Source of the DNA: Lachnospiraceae bacterium
GTDB taxonomy: Bacteria; Bacillota; Clostridia; Lachnospirales; Lachnospiraceae
Direction of reading: 5' to 3'
Assembly: GCA_017448245.1 (NCBI GenBank)
Contig: JAFSLV010000002.1
Coordinates: 1 to 64,000 of the forward strand
Length of the DNA: 64,000 bases
Below are positions 41,779 to 54,083 of the stretch, piece by piece (the stretch's first letter is position 1; each line of letters opens with the position of its first letter). Below the pieces are notes generated by a model. It saw nothing but the letters and a program-made list of their open reading frames with translations, was not told the origin of the DNA and ran no database searches. The position numbers and the translations under genes are program-made.

Positions 41779-43152
41779 TTACTTCTTCTCGTAATACTTA
41801 TCGAGATCCGCGTCGCGGATACGCTTTAATTCCGAGCGCGGCAGGATCCGCAACAGATCCCAGCCGAGGTCAAGCGTCTCCTGCACGGAGCGGTCGTTAC
41901 GATAGCCCTGTGAGACGTATTTTTCTTCAAACTCGTCCGCAAACTGCGCATAGAGCTTGTCGATGTCGGTCAGCGCCGCTTCACCCAGGATCACCATGAG
42001 TTCCTTGGCATCCTTGCCTCTTGCGTAGGCGGCAAAGAGCTGGTTCATCGTACCCGCATGGTCTTCTCTGGTCTTGCCGGCACCGATTCCCTTGTCCTTT
42101 AAGCGGGACAGAGACGGCAGCACGTTGATCGGCGGCTGGATGCCCTTTCTGTAGAGATCTCTCGAAAGGATGATCTGTCCCTCCGTGATATATCCGGTCA
42201 GGTCGGGAATCGGGTGTGTGATATCCTCCTCCGGCATCGAGAGGATCGGGATCATCGTGATCGAGCCGTTCCTTCCCTTTTGTCTGCCTGCACGCTCATA
42301 GAGCTGCGCCAGGTCGGTATACATGTATCCGGGGTAGCCTCTGCGGCCCGGAACTTCCTTACGGGCGGCGGAGACCTCACGCAGCGCATCCGCGTAGTTA
42401 GTGATGTCGGTCAGGATGACCAGCACGTGCATGTCTTTTTTGAAGGCGAGATATTCCGCGGCCGTCAGCGCCATGCGCGGCGTCGCGATACGCTCGACCG
42501 CCGGGTCGTTGGCGAGGTTGATAAAGAGGACGGCACGGTCGATGGCGCCGGTCTCCTTAAAGGACTCGATAAAGAAGTTACTCTCTTCAAAGGTAATGCC
42601 CATTGCGGCAAAGACCACGGCGAAGGGCTCGTCGGTTCCGACGACCTTGGCCTGTCTGGCGATCTGCGCCGCAAGGTCCGCATGCGGCAGACCCGCCGCG
42701 GAAAAGATCGGAAGCTTTTGTCCGCGGACTAAGGTGTTGAGGCCGTCGATTGCGGAAACACCCGTCTGGATAAATTCCTCCGGATAGGCTCTGGCGGCCG
42801 GATTCATCGCCAGACCGTTGATATCCCTGCGCTCCTCCGGCAGGATGTCGGGACCGCCGTCAATCGGACGCCCCTGTCCGTCAAAGACACGGGAGAGCAT
42901 GTCCTCGGAAACACCCAGTTCCATGGAGCGTCCGAGGAAACGGACCTTGGAATTCTCCAGGTTGATACCCGTTGACGATTCAAATAACTGTACCAGGGCA
43001 TTGCCGTCATCGATTTCCAGCACGCGGCAGCGGCGTTTTTCCCCGTTGACGAGCTCGATTTCGCCGAGTTCGTCAAACGCGACGTCTTCGACACCTCTTA
43101 CCAGCATCAGAGGACCGGCAACCTCCTGGATTGTTCTATATTCTTTTGCCAT
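41779..43152 (-). CDS. ntpB: V-type Na+-ATPase subunit B (non-catalytic)
   Basis: This 457-residue protein has family signatures: [13 protein letters not shown] near residue 88, [18 protein letters not shown] near 145 in place of a Walker A loop, and [22 protein letters not shown] near 275. It alternates with subunit A in the catalytic ring and contributes the arginine finger. The ATG overlaps the ntpA stop. Confidence 0.95.
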   Translation of the reverse strand: MAKEYRTIQEVAGPLMLVRGVEDVAFDELGEIELVNGEKRRCRVLEIDDGNALVQLFESSTGINLENSKVRFLGRSMELGVSEDMLSRVFDGQGRPIDGGPDILPEERRDINGLAMNPAARAYPEEFIQTGVSAIDGLNTLVRGQKLPIFSAAGLPHADLAAQIARQAKVVGTDEPFAVVFAAMGITFEESNFFIESFKETGAIDRAVLFINLANDPAVERIATPRMALTAAEYLAFKKDMHVLVILTDITNYADALREVSAARKEVPGRRGYPGYMYTDLAQLYERAGRQKGRNGSITMIPILSMPEEDITHPIPDLTGYITEGQIILSRDLYRKGIQPPINVLPSLSRLKDKGIGAGKTREDHAGTMNQLFAAYARGKDAKELMVILGEAALTDIDKLYAQFADEFEEKYVSQGYRNDRSVQETLDLGWDLLRILPRSELKRIRDADLDKYYEKK

Positions 43153-44930
43153 CAGAATTCCTCCTTCGCGCTTGCAATCTCATCGACTTCCTGGATCAGC
43201 TGTTTTTCGATTTCCTTATATCTGCTGTCGACATCCTTTTCCGCGGTGTACTTGAAGCGGCCGATCGGTTCCCTCACTTCCATCGCCACGAGCTTATTGA
43301 TGTCTGCGCCTTTGGTAAGCGCCTCCTGACATACGTCATAAAAAACCATGACGAGTTTCATCAGCATGTACTGCTTATGCGGCGAGGTATAGGTGTCCTC
43401 GTCCATAAAGGCATTCTGCTGCAGAAGGTCTTCGCGGATGGAACGGGCCGCCTCGATCTTTAATCGGTCGGGGGCGCTCAGGGCATCTTCGCCGACCAGA
43501 CGCACCATCTCCTGCAGGGTCGCTTCTTCCTGCAGCATTGTCATGGTCTTGAGCTTTAAAGCCTCCCACTCGGGATCGACATTGGCATTGAACCACTTGT
43601 CGAGCTTGTCATAGAGGGAATAACTCTCCAGCCAGTTGATGGCCGGGAAGTGTCTGGCTCTTGCGAGGTCCGCGTCCAGTCTCCAGAAGACCTTGACGAT
43701 ACGCAGCGTCGCCTGCGTGACCGGCTCCGAAATATCGCCGCCCGCGGGGGAAACCGCACCGATAACGGAGAGGGAGCCCTCACGGTCGTCGCTTCCGAGT
43801 GTCACCACGCGTCCGGCTCTTTCATAGAACTGTGCGAGACGGCTGCCCAGATAGGCGGGATATCCTTCTTCACCGGGCATCTCTTCGAGACGTCCGGACA
43901 TTTCTCTGAGCGCTTCGGCCCAGCGGCTGGTGGAGTCTGCCATCAGCGCCACCGAATAACCCATGTCACGGAAATACTCGGCGATCGTGATACCCGTATA
44001 GACACTCGCTTCACGCGCCGCCACCGGCATGTCGGAGGTATTGGCGATCAGCACCGTCCTCTGCATCAGCGACTCGCCGGTCTTGGGATCGATCAGTTCC
44101 GGAAACTCGTTCAACACGTCCGTCATCTCGTTGCCGCGCTCGCCGCAGCCGATGTAGACGACGATATCCGCTTCCGCCCACTTGGCCAGCTGGTGCTGCA
44201 CGACGGTCTTGCCGCTGCCGAAAGGCCCGGGGACTGCCGCCACACCGCCCTTGGCGATCGGGAAAAGAGTGTCGACGATACGCTGGCCCGTGATCAGAGG
44301 CACATCGGGCGAGAGTTTTTCTTTGTAAGGACGCTCGCGACGGACCGGCCATTTCTGCATCAGACCGATCTCGGCGGTATTTCCGTCCGCCTTTTTGACT
44401 TTTGCGATATTGTCCGTGATTTTGAAGTCACCCTCCGCAATCGAGGAGATCGTGCCGTGCACACCCGGCGGTACCATGATCTTCTGTGTCACGACCTTGG
44501 TCTCTTCGACGGTTCCGATGACATCGCCTTCCGCGACCTCGTCCCCCTCCTTGACGACCGGTACAAAATGCCACACCTTGTCTCTCTTGAGGGCGGGCAC
44601 CTCGACGCCGCGCTGGAGGTTGTTGGTACCGGTCACGCTCATGATGTCATCGAGCGGTCTCTGAATGCCGTCGTAGATGGAGCCGATCAGCCCCGGTCCC
44701 AGCTCCACGCTCATCGGCTGGCCGGTGGATTCCACGGGCTGTCCGGGCGTCAAGCCCGAAGTTTCCTCGTATACCTGAACGGAAGCCTCATCGCCGTGCA
44801 TCTCGATGATCTCTCCGATCAGGCGCTGTTCGCTCACGCGCACAACGTCAAACATGTTCGCCTGGCCCATGTTTCTTGCGATGACAAGAGGGCCTGCAAC
44901 TTTTTTAATCGTTCCCTGTGCCTGTGCCAT
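43152..44930 (-). CDS. ntpA: V-type Na+-ATPase subunit A (catalytic)
   Basis: This 592-residue protein has the nucleotide-binding P-loop GPFGSGKTV near residue 232, preceded by the V-type insert region near 100-190, and the [13 protein letters not shown] signature near 258. It hydrolyses ATP to drive rotation. Its start has a weak AAAAGGAG site 18 bases after the ntpG stop. Confidence 0.95.
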   Translation of the reverse strand: MAQAQGTIKKVAGPLVIARNMGQANMFDVVRVSEQRLIGEIIEMHGDEASVQVYEETSGLTPGQPVESTGQPMSVELGPGLIGSIYDGIQRPLDDIMSVTGTNNLQRGVEVPALKRDKVWHFVPVVKEGDEVAEGDVIGTVEETKVVTQKIMVPPGVHGTISSIAEGDFKITDNIAKVKKADGNTAEIGLMQKWPVRRERPYKEKLSPDVPLITGQRIVDTLFPIAKGGVAAVPGPFGSGKTVVQHQLAKWAEADIVVYIGCGERGNEMTDVLNEFPELIDPKTGESLMQRTVLIANTSDMPVAAREASVYTGITIAEYFRDMGYSVALMADSTSRWAEALREMSGRLEEMPGEEGYPAYLGSRLAQFYERAGRVVTLGSDDREGSLSVIGAVSPAGGDISEPVTQATLRIVKVFWRLDADLARARHFPAINWLESYSLYDKLDKWFNANVDPEWEALKLKTMTMLQEEATLQEMVRLVGEDALSAPDRLKIEAARSIREDLLQQNAFMDEDTYTSPHKQYMLMKLVMVFYDVCQEALTKGADINKLVAMEVREPIGRFKYTAEKDVDSRYKEIEKQLIQEVDEIASAKEEF

Positions 44931-44948
44931 GTTGTCTCCTTTTCTTTG

Positions 44949-45266
44949 TCAGTTCCCGAAGATGATATCCGAACCCACTGCCTGTTCCACGGAATGCTTG
45001 ACGGCATTGATCCCCTTCCCCGTATTGCCGGATACCCCGGGGATCAGAATGATGGCAGGCAGCATCTGCTCCCTGTAGTGGTCGATCTGCGCCTCCATCT
45101 TGTCCGCAAGCGCTTCCGTGATATACACAATGGCGTATTCGTTTTCCGCAAGCTCGCGCAATTTGCGTCCGGCCTCCTCCGCATCCGTGAAGGGGAAGGT
45201 GTCCATGCCGAGCGTCGCGAATCCGTATACGGAATCTCTGTCTCCCATGACCGCGATCTTATACAT
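44949..45266 (-). CDS. ntpG: V-type Na+-ATPase subunit F (NtpG)
   Basis: This 105-residue protein is a small Rossmann-like subunit (MYKIAVMGDRDSVYGF, then IVYITEALADKME near residue 46) that binds the central stalk with subunit D. It overlaps the ntpC end by eight bases. Confidence 0.9.
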   Translation of the reverse strand: MYKIAVMGDRDSVYGFATLGMDTFPFTDAEEAGRKLRELAENEYAIVYITEALADKMEAQIDHYREQMLPAIILIPGVSGNTGKGINAVKHSVEQAVGSDIIFGN

Positions 45267-46230
45267 ACATCTCCCTTACCCTTTCCCTGATCTGCTCTTC
45301 CGGCAGGTCGTTCAGTTTACCGGACAAAATAATACGTACGGTTTTGATCTCGTTTTCACGCGCAAGGATATAAGCGGCCAACGGTCCGATCGTAAACGGA
45401 TTGTGGATCTGCGGACGCATCGCGTCGATGACGCGGTTATCACACCATCTCTCAAAGGAGGACGGTGATTTTTTGATCTCCGGAATCGCATCGGCATAAT
45501 CCGTGCGCTCCAGATACTCATAGATCGCATCGAGGGAATCTGTCGCGGCGTTGGCCAGACGGTCGATGTCGAGCGTATCGCAGTCCGCCAGCGCCTTCTT
45601 CAGGAAAGGCAGGTCCTTTCCCGTACGGTTGGCGCGGATCGCCGTCTTGATATCGGCGGACGCCACCGTCAGTTCCCCGTACAGCTCCAGAATCTCGTTT
45701 TTGGTTTTTTTGGACGCCTCGTAGATTTTGGTGAGCGCCGCCTTGTCCACGATAATATCCGTCATCTGACCGTCGCCGGTATGCAACTGCGTCTCCATTG
45801 CCTCCTTGGCGACCTCGCGCATATCCTCCGGCAACAGATCAAACTGATGCTCCCTGAGTGCTTCCTTCAGAGGGCCGGGATCCATCGTGCACTGCTCCTT
45901 GTCAATATAGGCTTCCGGATGATCGTTGTAGGTCACCGCGTCCTTGATCGCCGCCTTCAGGTTGTGATAATCGTTGGCGTACAAAAACACGTCAAAGACG
46001 GACATGTCGTCGACCAGTTCCTCGATAAAGGACCACGTCTTTTCCCTCTCTGCCTTTAAGAGTGCTTCGGGAGAAGACGCACCATCCGTTTCCCATCCGC
46101 GATCCGAAAGGAGCCTCAAGGCTTCGTCGTAGTCTTTGGCGGCCATCAGCGTCTCCATGAAGGAACCGTTCAAAAGTGCCAGTTCCTTTCCCCTGACGCG
46201 CGCGACCGCGTATATGTACTGCTCAGCCAT
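45259..46230 (-). CDS. ntpC: V-type Na+-ATPase subunit C/d (NtpC)
   Basis: This 323-residue, all-helical protein (YIYAVARVRGKELALLNG at the start, YANDYHNLKAAIKDAV near residue 85) matches the funnel-shaped subunit d that couples the rotor ring to the central stalk. The operon order between ntpE and ntpG supports the call. Confidence 0.9.
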   Translation of the reverse strand: MAEQYIYAVARVRGKELALLNGSFMETLMAAKDYDEALRLLSDRGWETDGASSPEALLKAEREKTWSFIEELVDDMSVFDVFLYANDYHNLKAAIKDAVTYNDHPEAYIDKEQCTMDPGPLKEALREHQFDLLPEDMREVAKEAMETQLHTGDGQMTDIIVDKAALTKIYEASKKTKNEILELYGELTVASADIKTAIRANRTGKDLPFLKKALADCDTLDIDRLANAATDSLDAIYEYLERTDYADAIPEIKKSPSSFERWCDNRVIDAMRPQIHNPFTIGPLAAYILARENEIKTVRIILSGKLNDLPEEQIRERVREMYV

Positions 46231-46260
46231 GCTGTTACCTCAATCAGTCTCTTGTACGGG

Positions 46261-46854
46261 TCATTCAAACAACAATGTCTGTATCTTGTCCTGCAGCGTC
46301 TCCGCACCCTCCTCGAACAGCGCGCTTACGGAGCAGTTCTGGTCCACGCCGCCGTAAGAGAGGATAAAGCCGCCGTCGATCGGTGTGCTCTTATCCGAAA
46401 CCTTTAACTTACCGCCCTTTTTCTCCGCGGCCTTCGCGAGGCTCTGCGCAAAATTGGCGGGCAGGCGCTTTTTGTCCCGCTCGTTAAAGACGATCTCGCC
46501 GTCCTGTGCCAGTGCGTTCTTCTGCACCAGCTTGATCACCGCGTCAAAATACTGCGCATCCGGCATCTCCAGAAACTTCTTTTTGGCCTTTTCCATCACT
46601 TCGCCGATCAGATTCTGCTTTTCCTGCAGCAAAAGCTGACGCCTCGCGAGTGCGGCGGCCGATTGCGCGCGCGCTTTGGAATCGGAAAGACGCGTTTCGG
46701 ACTCGCGGCGGATCCTTGCGACGGATTCCTCCGCTTCCTTTTCCGCTTTCTGCTTGATCTCAGCGGCTTCCGCACCCGCCTTGTCCAGAAGCTCCTTGAC
46801 AAGCGTATCGGAAGACAGGGAGATCTCGCCGATGATCTTCTCTAATCCTGCCAT
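46261..46854 (-). CDS. ntpE: V-type Na+-ATPase subunit E (peripheral stalk)
   Basis: This 197-residue protein has a long N-terminal charged helix to about residue 95 (repeated Ala/Glu/Lys pattern around AEIKQKAEKEAEE) and a globular C-terminal domain ending with GGFILSYGGVDQNCSV. It pairs with NtpF to form the stator stalk. Confidence 0.88.
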   Translation of the reverse strand: MAGLEKIIGEISLSSDTLVKELLDKAGAEAAEIKQKAEKEAEESVARIRRESETRLSDSKARAQSAAALARRQLLLQEKQNLIGEVMEKAKKKFLEMPDAQYFDAVIKLVQKNALAQDGEIVFNERDKKRLPANFAQSLAKAAEKKGGKLKVSDKSTPIDGGFILSYGGVDQNCSVSALFEEGAETLQDKIQTLLFE

Positions 46855-46869
46855 GGTTATCTCCTTCGA

Positions 46870-49430
<2,561 letters not shown>

Positions 49431-49431
49431 A

Positions 49432-49743
49432 TTATGCCTCCACCAGTTCCTTCAGAATCGCGTCGATTGCGGCATTCTCGTGTTGCGCTACCTTTTCCTT
49501 GAGCGCGCGGATCTCGTCCTGCGCCTCGTCCCTGGCGCGGGCAACGACATCCTCGCTCTCGGCGGATGCCTGTAACAGCGCCCGGTCCGCCGTCTCCTTT
49601 GCGTCGGCGATGCGTTCCTTCACCAGCGTAAGGGCCTTGGCTTTTGCGTCGGCCACCATCTGCTCGGCTTCCTTCTTCGCATCCTTTTCCTGCTGCAGGG
49701 CCTTGTTTTCGGCCTCGCGAATCGCTTCCATCGTATTAGACAT
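49432..49743 (-). CDS. ntpF: V-type Na+-ATPase subunit G/H (peripheral stalk, NtpF)
   Basis: This 103-residue protein is a single long charged coiled coil (MSNTMEAIREAENKALQQE onward), the expected partner of NtpE. It is the first gene of the operon, with a GGAGGT site and a promoter at 49830-49858. Confidence 0.87.
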   Translation of the reverse strand: MSNTMEAIREAENKALQQEKDAKKEAEQMVADAKAKALTLVKERIADAKETADRALLQASAESEDVVARARDEAQDEIRALKEKVAQHENAAIDAILKELVEA

Positions 49744-49829
49744 GCGACCTCGACCTCCGTATGCGGTTATTTATTGAAAATATACAATTCAAAGCGCGGA
49801 AAAATGCGCCAACATACACCATGTTCACA

Positions 49830-49858
49830 ATTATACATCCAAAAACGTATAAATTCAA
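49830..49858 (-). promoter_or_regulatory. promoter of the ntp V-ATPase operon
   Basis: Minus strand -35 TTGAAT (49853-49858), 17-base spacer, -10 TATAAT (49830-49835). The leader is about 80 bases. It is divergent from the Fur-family gene's promoter. Confidence 0.7.
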
Positions 49859-49903
49859 TCGAAAAAACACAAAAAATTGTGTCATTCCTGTGCTTCGTGA
49901 TAC

Positions 49904-49931
49904 TTGACAAACGTAATGATTGTGCTATGAT
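49904..49931 (+). promoter_or_regulatory. promoter of the Fur-family regulator gene
   Basis: -35 TTGACA (49904-49909), 16-base spacer, extended -10 TGC then TATGAT (49926-49931). The spacer holds the imperfect dyad CGTAATGATTGTG (49912-49924), resembling a Fur-family 7-1-7 box. Confidence 0.7.
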
Positions 49932-49933
49932 AA

Positions 49934-49952
49934 AACAGTAATTGTTACTGTT
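49934..49952 (+). promoter_or_regulatory. palindromic operator, probable autoregulatory Fur-family box
   Basis: A perfect inverted repeat AACAGTAA-TTG-TTACTGTT covers the predicted transcription start. Its core GTAAT-N-GTTAC resembles the 7-1-7 boxes of Fur, PerR and Zur. Its position directly before a Fur-family gene suggests autoregulation. Confidence 0.7.
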
Positions 49953-49982
49953 ATGTTTGTATGAAACGGAAAGGCAACAGGT

Positions 49983-50405
49983 ATGGCTTTAAAGTACAGC
50001 AGGCAGCGGGAGATCATTCGCAATTTCATGCAGGGGCGCACGGATCATCCCACGGCGGACGTGGTCTACATGAACGTACGCAAGGAGATTCCCAATATCA
50101 GTCTCGGCACGGTCTATCGCAATCTGATGCTTCTGGTACAGATGGGAGAGCTCTTAAAGGTCGAGGTCGGGGACGGTACCGTCCATTTCGATCCGCTCAC
50201 CGATGATCATGCCCATCTGATCTGCAATACCTGTGGCAAGGTAGAGGACCTGATGCTTTCCGTCGATGAGGCGATGAAGCAGGAAGCCGAACACCTCTCC
50301 GGCGGTACGGTAGACGGATATACACTGACCTTTACCGGCACCTGTGCCGCCTGCCGCGCGGCGGATAAGGAAACGGCGCGTCCCCTGATTCAGGCGCGGT
50401 CCTGA
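49983..50405 (+). CDS. Fur-family metal or peroxide regulator (Fur/PerR/Zur type)
   Basis: This 140-residue protein has a winged helix (TADVVYMNVRKEIPNISLGTVYRNL near residues 24-47) and a dimerisation domain with VHFDPLTDDHAHLICNTC near residue 66, the region of the regulatory metal site. Two CxxC pairs (CNTC and CAAC) form the structural zinc site. PerR, Fur and Zur cannot be separated safely; the family's use of Asp rather than Glu near the metal histidines leaves PerR possible. It probably represses itself through the palindrome at 49934-49952. Confidence 0.85.
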   Translation: MALKYSRQREIIRNFMQGRTDHPTADVVYMNVRKEIPNISLGTVYRNLMLLVQMGELLKVEVGDGTVHFDPLTDDHAHLICNTCGKVEDLMLSVDEAMKQEAEHLSGGTVDGYTLTFTGTCAACRAADKETARPLIQARS

Positions 50406-50911
50406 AACCCTTTGCTTCCGTGATCCGTAATCACGGAACCGGTAATGCGCGGATTCCTGTCCGGGCGGTTTTCCTGATATCCCGGAATGCCGATTCCGTC
50501 AAGCGGGATCGGCTCGTTCAGCGAATAAAATGTATACATTCCCTTGGCGATCAGCTTTCCGAGATCGTCCGTGATCCACACGTCATACACCTGTACCGTT
50601 TTTCCCCGCTTGACCTCCTTTGCTTCCCCGTATAAGACCCGCGAGCTGATCGCCGGTGCGGTAAAGGAGATCGTCGCGTCCATGGTCGTCATCCGCATGC
50701 CGTAGCTTGACGCCGCGGCGCCCGAGGTGATATCCGCAAGGGAAAAAATCACCCCTCCGTGTACGGAATGATTGGGATTATAAAAATCCTCCCTTACCGG
50801 CATTTCACATCTGGCATAGCCCTCCTTCATTTCAATAATCTTTGCCCCCAGAATCACCGCAAAGCGGTTATACCTGTTACGGAATTCTATCAACTGTTCG
50901 ATCGTTGCCAT
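50390..50911 (-). CDS. hotdog-fold acyl-CoA thioesterase, PaaI family
   Basis: This 173-residue protein has the PaaI signature NPNHSVHGGVIFSLADITSGAAASSY near residues 46-70, with the catalytic Asp/Asn region, and beta strands continuing to about 140. The last 30 residues are an unrelated polar tail. The substrate is an unknown acyl-CoA. It overlaps the end of the Fur-family gene by 16 bases in convergent orientation. Confidence 0.8.
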   Translation of the reverse strand: MATIEQLIEFRNRYNRFAVILGAKIIEMKEGYARCEMPVREDFYNPNHSVHGGVIFSLADITSGAAASSYGMRMTTMDATISFTAPAISSRVLYGEAKEVKRGKTVQVYDVWITDDLGKLIAKGMYTFYSLNEPIPLDGIGIPGYQENRPDRNPRITGSVITDHGSKGFQDRA

Positions 50912-50927
50912 TTTGGCATCCCCCCGT

Positions 50928-52586
50928 TTACGTTGCGGATACGCGGAAGAGCGGCAGATTCTTGAGATCGCTTAAGCGCACCGGCTCCGAATAGTAAAAG
51001 CCCTGATAGGCGCTGACCGGATACTTCCGCAGGAAATTTTTTGTGGCCTCCGTTTCCACGCCCTCGATGCATACCTGGATATTCATCTTTCTGGCAAAAC
51101 CCGTGACCGCCTCGAGCATGTACTGGTCCGCGGGATTCTTTTCGATACCGTTGATCATGTCCTTGTCGACCTTGACCATGTCGACCGGGAGATTGCGCAG
51201 CAGATCGAGGCTCGTCATACAGCTGCCGTCGAGTGCCGTTTTGATGCCGCAGCTCTTTAAAAAGAACACTTCGTCCTTTAAAAACATCGGTGAGAGCTGC
51301 TTGCAGTTCTCCGTCAGTTCAAAGCACAGATTCTTTCCCGGAAATCCCGTGCGCTTGAGGATATCCATCAGCGTATGGCGGAATCTCGCTTCCTCGAGCT
51401 GCACATAATCCAGATTGACATGCATCATCAGATCGGAAAAGATCCCGAGCAGTTCCTTCCCTTCACGGCACGCCTGCTCGATGATCCAGGATCCGAGTCT
51501 GGGAAATACCTCATCCTTTTCAAGCGCCGGCATGAAAATCGTGGGGCTGACCTTTCCGAACGGTGCCTTCTCATAGCGCAAAAGCACCTCGACCCCTTCG
51601 AGCATCGCGGTCTGGCTCGACACCAGCGGCTGATAGCACAGATAAAAGCCTTCGCAGCCCTTTCCGATCGACTCGCGCATGGCGCTGATGATTTTCAGTG
51701 TGTTGTTGCGCTCGCCGATCTGGTCGTTCTTGATCATGACAAAATTTCTGCCGTGGGTTGCCGCCGACTGGTCAAGTGCGTATCTCGCACAGGTGAGAAT
51801 CGTATGCTCGTCCACCTCAAAATCATCATGAATGACGGCGCCGCCCGCAAGTTCCAGCGCCACGCGGGTGCCCTGTACCAACACGCCCGCACGCACCCTG
51901 GTGCGGATCTGCGTAAACATCGAACGCACTTCGTCGGGAGACATGCGTTCCGTCAGCAGGAGAATCGCCGCGCCCTGTGCACGGTATGCCCTGCCCTTGC
52001 CGCCCAGTTCCTTCGTGATGATGTCGGAGAGCTCCTTTAAGACCTTGTTGCCGGTTTCGTATCCGTACAAACGGTTGATCGTCGCAAAATTGGTGGTGCC
52101 CAGCATCACCGCGATATAGGCTCTTTTGTATTCCTTCCGGTCTCTTGCGTCATTGAGAAACGCATATCTGCCGGGCAGGCCCGTGACGGTATCCATCTGT
52201 GCGTTGTGACCGCGGTTGGCGACGGACACGCCGATATAGGCCGGCTGGTTGGCATAATCCCTGATGATAAAGGCCCTGAAATCACAGGTGACATATTCCC
52301 CGGACTTGTCCATGACGCGGTAGGACGCGGCATACCTTGGCTGTGCGCCCTTTCTGACATTTTGCATGCCCGTACGGTAAGCCGCAAGATCGTCCGGATG
52401 AATGTGCTTTTCAAAGAAAGCATTCGCGGAAGAGAGATATTCGCCCGGCAGGTCAAAATAAATCGCCGCCCCCTGCGACCACCTCGCATAATCACCGCGC
52501 AGATCGTACACAAAGAAGGAGCGCGAAGGGGAGCTCAGCGCAAAATTATCAAATACCTTGTCGATCAGTCTCTCAGGTCTTGCCAT
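50928..52586 (-). CDS. PAS-GGDEF-EAL protein with degenerate catalytic motifs
   Basis: This 552-residue protein has a PAS domain (FFVYDLRGDYARWS, about 20-130), a GGDEF domain (about 135-290) in which GGDEF has become AQGAAI, and an EAL domain (about 300-545). In the EAL part EAL is EVL, the Asn, ELTEN and EGVET residues are kept, but the DDFGTG loop is shortened to DGSCMTS, losing the second metal-binding Asp. It is therefore probably a c-di-GMP-binding or protein-interaction module rather than an enzyme. It overlaps the HD-domain gene upstream by 14 bases. Confidence 0.82.
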   Translation of the reverse strand: MARPERLIDKVFDNFALSSPSRSFFVYDLRGDYARWSQGAAIYFDLPGEYLSSANAFFEKHIHPDDLAAYRTGMQNVRKGAQPRYAASYRVMDKSGEYVTCDFRAFIIRDYANQPAYIGVSVANRGHNAQMDTVTGLPGRYAFLNDARDRKEYKRAYIAVMLGTTNFATINRLYGYETGNKVLKELSDIITKELGGKGRAYRAQGAAILLLTERMSPDEVRSMFTQIRTRVRAGVLVQGTRVALELAGGAVIHDDFEVDEHTILTCARYALDQSAATHGRNFVMIKNDQIGERNNTLKIISAMRESIGKGCEGFYLCYQPLVSSQTAMLEGVEVLLRYEKAPFGKVSPTIFMPALEKDEVFPRLGSWIIEQACREGKELLGIFSDLMMHVNLDYVQLEEARFRHTLMDILKRTGFPGKNLCFELTENCKQLSPMFLKDEVFFLKSCGIKTALDGSCMTSLDLLRNLPVDMVKVDKDMINGIEKNPADQYMLEAVTGFARKMNIQVCIEGVETEATKNFLRKYPVSAYQGFYYSEPVRLSDLKNLPLFRVSAT

Positions 52587-53076
52587 GGCGGATCCTCACA
52601 TATCCGTGAGTCTTCGGTTTTTTTCTCTTTTTGCGCGCAAAAAGGGTCTCCCTTGCGGAACAGATCTTGTCCGCGATACATACGATCACGGCTTCCCTTG
52701 TTTTCGGGATATGAAGAGGGGTCAGCGGCCACATGTGCGACCGGATGATATTCTCTTCCCGTTTTGTCAGATCAAAATCCCTTTTGGCATTTTTAAGCGC
52801 TGCCTTCGGATGGTAAGGGCCGTGCAGGGGCCCGTCCCAGTGGTGCCAGTCGTAGAGAAAGTAGTCATGCAGCAGCGCACCGCGCACCAGTTCCCGTTCC
52901 CTGGCGCTTATCCTGAAGGCCTTGTTGATTCTGTAGCTGAGTCTTGCCACATCCAGCACGTGATCATAGGTCGTGACACTGCCGTGCTGGATAAATGCCT
53001 TCATCTGCTCGAGTTTTTTTTCCGGATTGAGTTCCCGGACCAGCTTTAAAAATCTTTTTTCTTCGCTTGCTTTCAA
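52573..53076 (-). CDS. HD-domain phosphohydrolase-like protein
   Basis: This 167-residue protein has HD superfamily ligands: TTYDHVLDVAR near residue 36, the GALLHDYFLYDWH doublet near 67 and ADKICSARET near 137. The substrate is unknown; relatives are often annotated as nucleotide phosphohydrolases. The start is taken as TTG at 53076 with a GAGG site ten bases upstream. It overlaps the GGDEF/EAL gene, which suggests a shared signalling role. Confidence 0.75.
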   Translation of the reverse strand: MKASEEKRFLKLVRELNPEKKLEQMKAFIQHGSVTTYDHVLDVARLSYRINKAFRISARERELVRGALLHDYFLYDWHHWDGPLHGPYHPKAALKNAKRDFDLTKREENIIRSHMWPLTPLHIPKTREAVIVCIADKICSARETLFARKKRKKPKTHGYVRIRHGKT

Positions 53077-53113
53077 TGCGGCGGTGCCTCTTTCATTGCA
53101 TACAACCCGATAT

Positions 53114-53941
53114 CTATATTTCGGTTTCTTTTTCCGTTTTCTTTACGGCGGTATTCCCGTTTTTTTCCTCCGGCCGTATTCTGGCGGTCAGCTGCTTGCC
53201 CTGGGAGCGGATTCCCGAAGCGGCGGAGCGGATGAGCTCCGCCAGCTGCATGCGGGAGGGCGGCGTAAACCGCCTGCTGAAACGCCTGATCGAACGGATC
53301 GACCGCTTCTGCAGCCGCGGAAGCTTTGCGGCATATTCCGCGGCGAGCTGCTTTGCTGCCTGCGGCGCGGCAGATGCCGTTTCGTAGGCGGCCTGCATTC
53401 TTTCGTTAAACTCCTCTTCGATCGAGATGATTTTTGCCGTCAGCTGCTTGAGATTTTCAACGGTCAGTGCCAGATCGGCCGCAAAGACCGCCATCAGAAA
53501 AAGTGCGACAATCTCCGCGACGACGGGCGGCGCAAGGGCATGTACCCGTTCGGATACGGGTGCGACATAGCAGCGGATCAGGACACCCGCGACGCCAAAG
53601 CCGATTGTCCCGGGCAGGCAGATGCGACCGTTGATGTTGAGCGGCATGTCGCTGTAGTCCCACCAGAGCGCATGAAATCTCTTTTCCAGGATATAGGAGG
53701 TGCCGTATTCCAGGATGACGCTTCCTCCCGCGCAGATCAAAAAAACGCCCCACAGCGGCATGTCCCCTGTCCCGAAGAGCAGGAGCGTGCTGACCGCGCC
53801 GACCCCGTAGATCGGACAGACGGGACCAAAGAGAAATCCCCGGTTTTCCCAGTGATGCTCCTTGACCATACAAAAGACGCACTCATAGATCCAGCCGATG
53901 AAGCTGAATAACACAAATTCCACAAAAAAAAGACTGATCAT
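53114..53941 (-). CDS. CmpB-like membrane protein (putative ABC transporter type IV family)
   Basis: This 275-residue protein has about five TM helices in the first 155 residues with the family signature GWIYECVFC, then RGFLFGPVCPIYGVG, and WWDYSDMPLNINGRICLPG near residue 115. A long basic helical cytoplasmic tail follows. The ATG at 53941 (MISLFFVEF) fits the family start; upstream codons (ATG at 53986, TTG at 53995) are in frame but have badly spaced ribosome sites. The function is not established for the family. Confidence 0.72.
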   Translation of the reverse strand: MISLFFVEFVLFSFIGWIYECVFCMVKEHHWENRGFLFGPVCPIYGVGAVSTLLLFGTGDMPLWGVFLICAGGSVILEYGTSYILEKRFHALWWDYSDMPLNINGRICLPGTIGFGVAGVLIRCYVAPVSERVHALAPPVVAEIVALFLMAVFAADLALTVENLKQLTAKIISIEEEFNERMQAAYETASAAPQAAKQLAAEYAAKLPRLQKRSIRSIRRFSRRFTPPSRMQLAELIRSAASGIRSQGKQLTARIRPEEKNGNTAVKKTEKETEI

Positions 53942-54033
53942 ATCTTTTGACGTACTCCGACAGCTGTGTACGGTAGCCTTCTTCATCCTCTGCAATTGCC
54001 AGACGTATCATCTTCGCTTTGCTTTCTTAAAAA

Positions 54034-54060
54034 CAGGGACGGGTAGACAACCCGTCCCTG
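54034..54060 (-). terminator. intrinsic terminator after pckA
   Basis: A perfect 11-base stem CAGGGACGGGT with a 5-base loop is followed by TTTTT on the minus strand, 24 bases after the pckA stop. Confidence 0.9.
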
Positions 54061-54083
54061 CGCACTTTCCTTATGACAGGATT

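Noticed and set aside
43650..45290. A 546-codon open frame on the plus strand opposite ntpA
   Set aside because: Same reason: antisense of a certain V-ATPase gene, no ribosome site and no family motif.
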